10,276 nt of DNA from PVC group bacterium (GTDB lineage Bacteria > Verrucomicrobiota > Kiritimatiellia > SS1-B-03-39 > UBA6053). Location: assembly GCA_003565035.1 (NCBI GenBank), contig PXDP01000423.1, positions 1 through 10,276 of the forward strand, written 5' to 3'. How positions within the stretch are numbered: position 1 is the first letter of the stretch; each line of letters starts with the position of its first letter. A model generated the notes under the pieces. That model did no database searches. It saw nothing but the letters and a program-made list of their open reading frames with translations, and had not been told where the DNA came from. Of the stretch, positions 1-6,090 are shown one piece after another. Made by a program: the position numbers and the translations under genes.

Positions 1-603
1 GATATCGGTCAGAATCCCGCCATAGTTTTCCTGCTTGAAAAACCACTCCGGACGTGTAGGCGCGGCCAGATTGTGCGGCGCCAAATTCAGTACCTGCAGG
101 ACCCGGCCAATCGCACCCTGCTCGATCAGTTCGCCCGCGTAGTAGCCGGATTCGCTCAAAAGCCGTTCAGAATAGCAGACCCCGTATTTTTTTCCGGTTT
201 CCGACGCGACCCTGCGGGCTTCCGCAAGCTGGTCCAGGGTTGTAAACGGAGATTTGTCGGTCAGATAGTGCTTTCCGGCCTTCATCACCTGAAAACCTAT
301 CCCGGCCCGGAAGTTCGGAATCGCGGCACTGGTCACCAGTTGAACCTCGGGATCGTCCAGGATTTCCCGGAAATCGGAAACCGCTTTCACACCGGGGTAC
401 TTTTTGAGTACGTTTTCATACCGTTCCGGTTTTTCATCAAACACGTATTTCAGTGTTCCTCCGGCAGCGGCCAGGCCTCCAATCTGGCCATAAATATGGC
501 CATGATCAAAGTGACTGGCGGCAAAGACAAACTCTCCGTCTTTGACCACTTTGGGGGTGGCGGCGGAGGTGGGGGCGTAATTCATTCCATCGCGGGTACT
601 CAT
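1..603 (-). CDS. Gfo/Idh/MocA family oxidoreductase, N-terminal 201 residues (runs off the left edge)
   Basis: This minus-strand frame stays open from ATG at 603-601 to base 1, so the C-terminal half lies outside the window. Family members are NAD(P)-dependent dehydrogenases or related enzymes acting on sugars, inositols and their derivatives in the cytoplasm. The visible part is a Rossmann domain: a hydrophobic strand FVFAAS (25-30) leads into FDHGHIYGQ (32-40), then a second strand ends near D56, and KAGKHYLTDKSPFT (108-121) aligns with the lysine motif that is usually E-K-P. Two features are atypical: the normal GxGxxG loop is replaced by an SHFDHGHIYG segment, and the lysine motif reads D116-K117-S118-P119. 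The start is supported by GAGGAG at 611-616, seven bases upstream. That site overlaps the stop codon of the preceding oxidoreductase gene, so the two are translated from one mRNA. The family is clear; the substrate cannot be told. Confidence 0.88.
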   Translation of the reverse strand, partial: MSTRDGMNYAPTSAATPKVVKDGEFVFAASHFDHGHIYGQIGGLAAAGGTLKYVFDEKPERYENVLKKYPGVKAVSDFREILDDPEVQLVTSAAIPNFRAGIGFQVMKAGKHYLTDKSPFTTLDQLAEARRVASETGKKYGVCYSERLLSESGYYAGELIEQGAIGRVLQVLNLAPHNLAAPTRPEWFFKQENYGGILTDI

Positions 604-614
604 GAGTAATCTCC

Positions 615-1778
615 TCAGAAAGAGCTGGAAAAATCATCAGCGGAGGCTTTCACATCCACGGTTTTTTTCACATGATTGCTGTTGTCGATTTTGTCCTGCA
701 GGAAGCCCCGGTAGGTCTCCGGATTCATCGGCAGCTCAATGGTTTCATGGGTGCAGCCGGACAGAATCATAGCGTTGGCCAGTTCAACCGAATGAATGCC
801 CTCCTCGGCGCGGGCGACCAGCGCTTCGCCGTTCAACACAGCTTTGGCAAAGTTTTTCATGATGCCCACGTGCTGTTCGCCACCGCCCTTGCCGGGGATC
901 TCAACATTCCAGACATCCGGCCGGGTAAAACCGGCCTGCACCGTGCGGGAATGCTCGGAGGTCGGCACTTCATTGCGGATAAAACTGAAGGTTCCATTTT
1001 CAATCACCACTTTGCCGCGATCGCCGGCGACCTCCAGGCGGTTCGTTCCGGGAGCTTCGCCGGTGGTGGTGATAAAGACACCGGTACAGCCGTTGTCGTA
1101 TTCCAGATAGGCTGTGACATCATCCTCGACTTCGATGTCGTGAAATTTGCCGAGGGTCAAAAACGCGCGCACTTTGGAGGGCATGCCAAACAGCCACTGC
1201 CAGAGGTCCAACTGATGGGGGCACTGATTAAGCAGCACCCCGCCGCCCTCACCCGCCCAGGTGGCGCGCCAGCCACCCGACTGATAATAAAATTCAGAGC
1301 GGAACCAGTCGGTAATAGTCCACTGCACCCGTTTCAGATCCCCCAGCTCTCCGCCTTGAATCATGGCGCGCAGTTTTTGATACTGGGGATTTGTGCGCTG
1401 GTTGAACATCGCGGCAAAGACCTGTTTTTCATTGGTATGCGCCGCAATCAGTTTTTCACAGTCCGCTTTGTGCACCGAGATTGGTTTTTCCACCAGAACG
1501 TGCAGTCCTTTTTCCAGTGCTTTAATTCCCAGAGTGGTGTGGTCATAATGGGGGGTGGCAATCAGAACCGCATCGAGGATTCCGGCATCAAACAGCGTAT
1601 CTGCAGACGCAAAGGTGGGCAGATCCTCCGCATAGCCTTTCAGTTTTTCCGGATTGGAGTCACAAATGCCGGCCAACTTCAATCCCGGAACTTTGCCGGC
1701 AAGAATGTTTTTCGCATGGCTGCTCCCCATGTTTCCCATACCGATAATGCCGAAACGTACGTCTGTGGATGTGCTCAT
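615..1778 (-). CDS. Gfo/Idh/MocA family NAD(P)-dependent oxidoreductase
   Basis: This complete 387-residue protein has the usual length and architecture of the family. The N-terminal Rossmann fold opens with FGIIGMGNMGSSHAKN (9-24), a GxGxxG dinucleotide-binding loop. The canonical lysine motif is E97-K98-P99 (in HVLVEKPISV). The C-terminal alpha/beta domain begins with GGGVLLNQCPHQLDLWQWL (178-196), in which H188 and D191 match the family's catalytic His and Asp positions. There is no signal peptide, so it should be cytoplasmic. It probably oxidises or reduces a sugar, polyol or amino-sugar derivative using NAD(P); the substrate cannot be read from sequence. Translation starts at ATG 1778-1776 with a modest AGGA-type site just upstream. 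Eleven bases separate its stop from the start of the second oxidoreductase, indicating an operon of paralogues that may act on related intermediates. A 387-codon ORF on the other strand is its shadow. Confidence 0.95.
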   Translation of the reverse strand: MSTSTDVRFGIIGMGNMGSSHAKNILAGKVPGLKLAGICDSNPEKLKGYAEDLPTFASADTLFDAGILDAVLIATPHYDHTTLGIKALEKGLHVLVEKPISVHKADCEKLIAAHTNEKQVFAAMFNQRTNPQYQKLRAMIQGGELGDLKRVQWTITDWFRSEFYYQSGGWRATWAGEGGGVLLNQCPHQLDLWQWLFGMPSKVRAFLTLGKFHDIEVEDDVTAYLEYDNGCTGVFITTTGEAPGTNRLEVAGDRGKVVIENGTFSFIRNEVPTSEHSRTVQAGFTRPDVWNVEIPGKGGGEQHVGIMKNFAKAVLNGEALVARAEEGIHSVELANAMILSGCTHETIELPMNPETYRGFLQDKIDNSNHVKKTVDVKASADDFSSSF

Positions 1779-1825
1779 ATTTCCTGTCCTGTGGGTTGGT
1801 GTTTTCTCAAAAATTCAATGGGGCC

Positions 1826-1854
1826 TGTATACTGAAAAGCCTATGACGATTAAA
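1826..1854 (-). promoter_or_regulatory. Possible sigma-70-type promoter for the oxidoreductase pair
   Basis: In the 100-bp gap between tlyA and the oxidoreductase genes, the minus strand carries TTTAAT (1854-1849), a 17-base spacer and TATACA (1831-1826). The -10 matches four of six consensus bases and the -35 only three. Transcription would begin near 1819, leaving a leader of about 40 bases. The position after the longest gap on this side makes a separate transcription unit plausible, but the match alone is weak. No operator or good terminator was found in the gap. Confidence 0.3.
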
Positions 1855-1878
1855 GCCCATTCCCACAGTTTTTCTGTT

Positions 1879-2625
1879 TCAGGACTCTGCGGGCAAGGTC
1901 CAGTGGGCGAGAAACTCCACATTTCCGGCAGGGCCTTTGAGGGGAGATTCCACGATCCCCAGACACGACCAGCCCAGTTCCTCCATCCCGAAACGCCGGA
2001 TCCGTTCCACGGTTTCCTGACGGATTTCCGGGTCCACCACCACCCCCTTGCGCAGATTTTCCGCGCCGGCTTCAAACTGGGGCTTGATCAGGCTGACGAA
2101 TGTCGCCCCCGGCATCAGCACCCGCGCCGCCGCCGGCAGGATCAGCGTCAGCGATATGAAACTCACATCGGTTACACCAAAGGACGGTCGCGGATCAAAC
2201 GCATCCGCCTCCAGGTACCGTGCATTGGTCTCTTCCATCACCACCACCTGAGTATGATTGCGCAGATCCCAGTGCAACTGGCCCTTGCCCACATCGACGG
2301 CATAAACCTTTTCCGCGCCGTGCTGCAGCAGGCAGTCTGTAAACCCGCCGGTGCTCGATCCGATATCGATGCACACCTGTCCAGAGGGATCCAAATCCGG
2401 CCAGGCTGCAAAAGCACTCAGCAGTTTGTCCCCGCCGCGGCTGACAAAGCGGGGAAGCGATTCGATCTCCACCTCGGAATCCTCGGGAAAGGATACTCCG
2501 GGTTTGGACATCACCTGATCTTTGATCCGCACCTGCCCGGCCCGAATCAGACGCTGGGCCTTTTCTCGGCTTTCCGCAAGGCCCCGGGAAGCCAGGAGCA
2601 CATCCAGTCGGACTTTTTTTACCAA
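1879..2625 (-). CDS. tlyA: TlyA family 16S/23S rRNA 2'-O-ribose methyltransferase
   Basis: TlyA uses S-adenosylmethionine to methylate ribose 2'-OH groups of rRNA cytidines and, in some bacteria, is needed for capreomycin sensitivity; the old name 'hemolysin A' is misleading. The 248-residue protein begins with an S4 RNA-binding domain (about 4-60; LDVLLASRGLAESREKA), then VSRGGDKL (61-68) and an FtsJ-like Rossmann methyltransferase domain. The SAM loop is DIGSSTGGFTDCLL (87-100), followed by YAVDVGKGQL (108-117). The expected K-D-K-E catalytic set is visible as K67, D153 (in TDVSFISL), K181 (in KPQFE) and E237 (in GNVEFL). The start codon is TTG at 2625-2623: the next residues match the normal N-terminus of the family and no ATG or GTG fits better. 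Only a G-run at 2631-2635 could serve as Shine-Dalgarno. The gene begins 13 bases after the preceding stop, so it is probably cotranscribed with the floA block. Confidence 0.95.
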   Translation of the reverse strand: MVKKVRLDVLLASRGLAESREKAQRLIRAGQVRIKDQVMSKPGVSFPEDSEVEIESLPRFVSRGGDKLLSAFAAWPDLDPSGQVCIDIGSSTGGFTDCLLQHGAEKVYAVDVGKGQLHWDLRNHTQVVVMEETNARYLEADAFDPRPSFGVTDVSFISLTLILPAAARVLMPGATFVSLIKPQFEAGAENLRKGVVVDPEIRQETVERIRRFGMEELGWSCLGIVESPLKGPAGNVEFLAHWTLPAES

Positions 2626-2638
2626 AGCAGCCCCCGGA

Positions 2639-3391
2639 TCAAAGCTGTCCCGGGTCCTGATGAAACGGATCCGGGGTCAGCGCTTTCGGTGGATTCAGCA
2701 GAATTCCGCTGACGATCGCATGCTTCAGGGCCTCCGAATTGTTCAAATCCGGTTTGGCGGTTTTGGTATGCACCGTGCGCATGGTCGGGATTCGCACGGT
2801 GGGAATCCGCACGTTTGCCCGGGACATATCAATCATCATGGCCCGCACATTCAGGAGCAGATCCGGACCGGCGAAACTGGCTTTGTCCGGATCCAGCTCC
2901 AACTCGGCGATGTCCTCGATGTCATGAATTTTGGCATAGGACTCCATTTCATCAAAATCCGGCTTGCCGCGATTGGCCGGCGGCTTCTTGTAGGCCTGCG
3001 TGCGACGCGAAGGAACCGGAGGCGGGGGCGGAGCCTGATCAAATTGAAGCACGGGTTGCCTTTTCGGCACCGTGGGTGCCGGAGGCGGCTCGGGATCTTT
3101 GGGCAGCCCGGCCAACCGTCCGAGAAAATCCTGAAGATCATCCTCAATAGAGCGGGGTTTCGTTTCGGGACGGGAAGACGGCGGCGGGGGCGGAGACGCA
3201 CGGTCCGAAGGTCTTCCGGTCCGCTGGGCCTCGCGCTCCCGCTCTTCGCGGCGGCGTTTGAGATCCTCCACTTTGCGGCGGGCATCCCGCTGCTGCATGA
3301 ATTTTCCCGCCACCCAGATCACCGCAATGACCAGGTAGAGAAGAAAACTCAGGAAGCCGTCAGATGCCTGCGCAAGAAGTTCCCGCGTCAT
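2639..3391 (-). CDS. Membrane-anchored proline-rich protein of unknown function, downstream of floA
   Basis: I do not recognise a characterised family. The 250-residue product has an N-terminal membrane helix (about 12-29, GFLSFLLYLVIAVIWVAG). A very basic, charged and probably helical stretch (33-60) is followed by a low-complexity proline-rich linker with two polyproline runs (67-71 and 121-125). An acidic patch (145-170) follows, then a duplicated VRIPT (199-203 region), and a C-terminal segment S219-EALKHAIVSGILLNPPKAL-T239 that looks like a short amphipathic motif. The protein would sit in the inner membrane with most of its mass cytoplasmic. A GTG at 3397 is an alternative start, but ATG at 3391 is preferred because AAAAGG (3399-3404) lies seven bases upstream. 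It starts two bases after the floA stop, the place occupied by yqfB in Bacillus floA operons, although nothing suggests homology to YqfB. A role as FloA partner or scaffold is inference from position only. Confidence 0.85.
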   Translation of the reverse strand: MTRELLAQASDGFLSFLLYLVIAVIWVAGKFMQQRDARRKVEDLKRRREEREREAQRTGRPSDRASPPPPPSSRPETKPRSIEDDLQDFLGRLAGLPKDPEPPPAPTVPKRQPVLQFDQAPPPPPVPSRRTQAYKKPPANRGKPDFDEMESYAKIHDIEDIAELELDPDKASFAGPDLLLNVRAMMIDMSRANVRIPTVRIPTMRTVHTKTAKPDLNNSEALKHAIVSGILLNPPKALTPDPFHQDPGQL

Positions 3392-3393
3392 GA

Positions 3394-4398
3394 TCACGCC
3401 TTTTTGTCGCCGTCGGCAACGCTTTCACGCATAGCGGTATCCGCCAGCACGTTCTGCATGCGGTAGAAGTCCATGATTCCAAGATTTCCGGAACGGAAGG
3501 CTTCGGAAATGGCCTTGGGCACTTCCGCCTGGGCTTCGATCACCTTGGACTGCATTTCCTGCACGCGGGCGCGCATTTCCTGTTCGGCCGCGATCGCGGT
3601 CGCACGGCGGCCTTCGGCCTCGGCCTGACGCATCTTCTTGTCCGCTTCAGCCCGCTCGGTTTCAAGCAGGGCGCCCACGTTGGCCACTTCCCGGGCTCCG
3701 CTGACACCGGCCACGCTCACGTCGGCGATATCAATGGACACGATTTCAAATGCGGTATTGGCATCCAGACCGGACCCCAGCACCTTGCGGCTGATATGAT
3801 CGGGATTTTCCAGCACATTCTTGTACGTGTCGGAGGAACCAATCGCACTGACAATCCCCTGCCCCACCCGGGCGATAATGGTTTCTTCCGTGGCACCGCC
3901 GACCAGACGCTGCAGGTTCGCGCGCACCGTGACCCGGGCTTTGACCAGCAGCCGGATTCCGTCTTTGGAGACCGCATCCAGATAGCCGTTGCCTTTGTTC
4001 GGGTCCGGACAGTCGATCACTTTGGGATAGACACTGGTGCTGACCGCCTCATGGACGTTACGGCCGGCCAGGTCGATCGCCGCCGCCTGCTGGAAGGGCA
4101 GCTCGATATTCGCTTTGTCCGCCGCCACCAGGGCGCGGACCACGTTCACCACATTGCCGCCGGCAAGATAGTGGGCTTCCAGATCATTGGTCGTGAGCTG
4201 CAATCCGGCTTTCACCGCCTGAATGCGCGCATCCACAATCAGTTTGGTGTTCACCCGGCGAAGCCGCATGGCCACCAGGGACAAAAACTCCACTTTGGCG
4301 CCGGAAATCGCGGCGCGGATGTAGATGCCGATAAAGCGGGCAAGCAACACCACAATTAAAATTAAAACAATGGCTAAAAAGCCTAAGACATAATCCAT
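3394..4398 (-). CDS. floA: Flotillin-like protein FloA (SPFH-like, functional membrane microdomains)
   Basis: FloA is a membrane-associated scaffold that assembles into dynamic foci in regions of increased order and influences protein secretion, membrane fluidity and cell shape in bacteria. The 334-residue length is normal. A hydrophobic N-terminal segment (4-27) anchors it. The diagnostic core follows: DARIQAVKAGLQL (56-68), VYPKVIDCP (123-131), and ANLQRLVGGATEETIIARVGQ (160-180) continuing to GIVSAIGSS (181-189). The coiled-coil flotillin part spans about 245-300 (ETERAEADKKMRQAEAEGRR and onward), and the C-terminus carries VPKAISEAFRSGNLGIMDFY (293-312). These segments are strongly conserved in the UPF0365/FloA family, so the call is secure. 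It follows the bactofilin-like gene after a 49-bp AT-rich gap and abuts the proline-rich protein gene, with tlyA next. Together with the two upstream NfeD genes it forms the classic NfeD-flotillin association. Confidence 0.96.
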   Translation of the reverse strand: MDYVLGFLAIVLILIVVLLARFIGIYIRAAISGAKVEFLSLVAMRLRRVNTKLIVDARIQAVKAGLQLTTNDLEAHYLAGGNVVNVVRALVAADKANIELPFQQAAAIDLAGRNVHEAVSTSVYPKVIDCPDPNKGNGYLDAVSKDGIRLLVKARVTVRANLQRLVGGATEETIIARVGQGIVSAIGSSDTYKNVLENPDHISRKVLGSGLDANTAFEIVSIDIADVSVAGVSGAREVANVGALLETERAEADKKMRQAEAEGRRATAIAAEQEMRARVQEMQSKVIEAQAEVPKAISEAFRSGNLGIMDFYRMQNVLADTAMRESVADGDKKA

Positions 4399-4447
4399 GA
4401 CAGGTCTCTCTTTATAGGGTTGAACTCAATAAAATTATTTTACGAAA
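4399..4447 (-). promoter_or_regulatory. AT-rich gap before floA, possible internal promoter
   Basis: This 49-bp gap is much richer in A and T than its surroundings. It holds a perfect inverted repeat with a one-base centre (4430-4442, TAAAAT-T-ATTTTA) and, on the minus strand, a TATAAA box (4416-4411) about 12 bases before the floA start codon. No good -35 lies at the right spacing, and the leader would be extremely short. It may be an internal promoter, an AT-rich translation enhancer, or nothing. Confidence 0.28.
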
Positions 4448-5605
4448 TCAATTTTCTCGCAAATTCGGGGGAATTTCAAGTTTTAAGACTCGCTGAGATG
4501 CGCGAATCGTGTGAATGATCGCCCCCATTCCCCAACAGGAGGCAATCATCCACAGCGTCAGACCCACCCAAGGTAGAGTGAAGGCTCCATAAAGCAATAC
4601 CAAACCCACCAGCAATCCCAGCGAAAGCCGGAAAAAGGTCAACGGTTCCCGATGTTTGACCAACAGGGCGCCCAGCGCCAGGGCGAGAATAATTTTTCCG
4701 CAGTAAAACAGCAGTCCCAACGACGCGAGCAGAAAAATGCCCGCACCCAGCCCCAGGACCGAAACCATCATGAAATAGCTCATCAATCCAAGCACCAGGG
4801 TAGTCACCAGCCCCAGAAACATGCACTGCGGCTGCATTTTCAGTACGGTTTCCACACAGTTGCCGGTAAAACGGGGTAAAAAGCGCACCAACAGCAGCCC
4901 GATGATCAGCGAGGACACCAATTGAACCAGCCGGATCATCCAGAGATACTCCCGCCAAACCGAATCCGGCTGCTCTGTGGGCGGAAGTCCCACCGGATCG
5001 GAATCGCTGACCCCGTTTGGGAGATGTGGCGGCCGGTCTCCGCTGTAGAAGAGGGTGCCCGTGATGCGGCTGTCCGGCATCACCGTGATCTCGCCGCCGT
5101 TCAGGGTCAAATCTCCGTCCACGCGTGCGGCAACAATGATCCGGGGGGCACTGGCGGTCACATCGCCGGTGAAATCACCGTTCAGCGTCAAATTCCGGGA
5201 TGCGGTCAGCCGCGCGGTTCCACGAATAACCGCATTGGTATTGACCAGAAGGTTCTGTCCGGAGATCGCCCGCAGGGTGCCGCCGGTCATTTCGCCGTCC
5301 ACGGTCAGAAACTCCGCCGCCGCCAGCCGCACATCATCATGGGCCACGCCGCGGAACTCCACCCGCCGTCCGGCCGCCCAAAGGTCCTGATGGTAAATGC
5401 CGTCCGTCTCCACCGCATCCCGGCCAAACAGAAACACATCCGCCTGCGCCTCCACATCCAGAAACACCTCATCCCCGGCATGCCAAAACTCCTTCTCCAT
5501 CACCGTAATCGGAGCGGCAGTCTCCTCATCGGTCGACAGAAACGACTCCTCTCCGGCCGCCCATCCCGTCACAAAACTGATCAAAAGCGCAAGCCAAAGT
5601 TTCAA
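4448..5605 (-). CDS. Secreted bactofilin-like beta-repeat protein with polytopic membrane C-terminus
   Basis: The 385-residue protein starts with a signal peptide (KLWLALLISFVTGWAAG, residues 2-18). Residues of about 40-190 form short repeating beta-type segments of the bactofilin/polymer-forming kind, such as NLTLNGDFTGDV and ARVDGDLTLNGGEITV, that predict a right-handed beta-helix. A proline-rich linker (190-217) leads to a hydrophobic half with about four to six membrane spans (223-241, 262-315, 325-365). Unlike classical bactofilins, which are small and cytoplasmic, the repeats here should lie outside the inner membrane. The start is TTG at 5605, which overlaps the NfeD stop (TTGA) and has GGGAG (5613-5617) seven bases upstream; it places the signal peptide exactly at the N-terminus. 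A longer frame back to 5701 would bury the signal peptide behind 32 odd residues. Its position between NfeD and FloA suggests a membrane-domain role. The fold call is from repeat pattern and the function is unknown. Confidence 0.75.
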   Translation of the reverse strand: MKLWLALLISFVTGWAAGEESFLSTDEETAAPITVMEKEFWHAGDEVFLDVEAQADVFLFGRDAVETDGIYHQDLWAAGRRVEFRGVAHDDVRLAAAEFLTVDGEMTGGTLRAISGQNLLVNTNAVIRGTARLTASRNLTLNGDFTGDVTASAPRIIVAARVDGDLTLNGGEITVMPDSRITGTLFYSGDRPPHLPNGVSDSDPVGLPPTEQPDSVWREYLWMIRLVQLVSSLIIGLLLVRFLPRFTGNCVETVLKMQPQCMFLGLVTTLVLGLMSYFMMVSVLGLGAGIFLLASLGLLFYCGKIILALALGALLVKHREPLTFFRLSLGLLVGLVLLYGAFTLPWVGLTLWMIASCWGMGAIIHTIRASQRVLKLEIPPNLREN

Positions 5606-6090
5606 GCCGGCGCTCCCGCAGTTTTTTTGACAACAATTCGGTTTCCATGCACCTCCACCACTACCAGCGGGCTTCCTGCATCCGCAAAGCCCTGGGCGCA
5701 AACCACATCCAGCCGTTTTCCGTCAATGCGGGCAAAGCCCCCCGGCATCAGGGCCGTTTCAGCGGTTCCGGTTTTCCCCACCAATGGAGGCAGCTCCCCT
5801 TCCCCGGTCACAGGAGACTGCAGGGCGGTGGCCAGCGAGATCTTTTTTCCCACGACGGAGTCCGGCATTTTCACCAGCCAGATCACAAAACCGACCAGCG
5901 TACCGGTGACCAGCAGGATGGAAATCCAGCCCGCCGTTGCCGGAGGAAACGCGACAAAGGCCATTGCACAGGCGCCGATCAGACAGGCGGTCCCCACTGC
6001 GGCCAGAATCAGATCCGGAATGAACACCTCCAGCGCGAACATCAAAAACGCAATGCCGCACAATAAAAAGAACCATAGGGTCGGGCTCAT
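5602..6090 (-). CDS. Short NfeD-like membrane protein with C-terminal OB-fold domain
   Basis: The 162-residue protein lacks the protease domain of long NfeD proteins. It has two or three N-terminal membrane helices (5-20, 27-48, 54-73) and then a soluble NfeD OB-fold domain (about 102-156), seen as LVGKTGTAETALMPGGFARI, followed by D137AGSPLVVVEVHGNRIVVKK. That domain resembles the C-terminus of the long NfeD encoded just upstream (LLGKTGV..., DAGQAVRVQDVHGNRVVVV), so the two are paralogues. Short NfeDs are typically encoded next to flotillin or stomatin genes and are thought to interact with them. The ATG at 6090 overlaps the upstream stop as ATGA, with GGAG eight bases upstream, so expression is coupled to the long NfeD. 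The family is confident; the precise biochemical role is not established. Confidence 0.9.
   Translation of the reverse strand: MSPTLWFFLLCGIAFLMFALEVFIPDLILAAVGTACLIGACAMAFVAFPPATAGWISILLVTGTLVGFVIWLVKMPDSVVGKKISLATALQSPVTGEGELPPLVGKTGTAETALMPGGFARIDGKRLDVVCAQGFADAGSPLVVVEVHGNRIVVKKTAGAPA
5613..5617 (-). promoter_or_regulatory. Shine-Dalgarno GGGAG that fixes a TTG start
   Basis: GGGAG on the minus strand lies inside the last codons of the short NfeD gene, seven bases before TTG 5605-5603. This is the best initiation context for the bactofilin-like gene. It yields a normal signal peptide at residue 1 and implies translational coupling with the upstream gene, because TTG and the NfeD TGA share two bases. 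Confidence 0.65.

Noticed and set aside
672..1835. Plus-strand 387-codon ORF opposite the oxidoreductase
   Set aside because: It mirrors the clear Gfo/Idh/MocA gene, has no recognisable motif and has the low-complexity look of an antisense shadow.
1879..2625. Hemolysin
   Set aside because: S4 plus FtsJ-like domains with a full K-D-K-E set and SAM loop indicate an rRNA methyltransferase; the hemolysin label is historical.
5606..5701. 32-residue upstream extension of the bactofilin-like protein
   Set aside because: It is entirely inside the short NfeD gene in another frame, is Cys/Gly-rich, and would place the signal peptide internally; the TTG at 5605 explains the data better.
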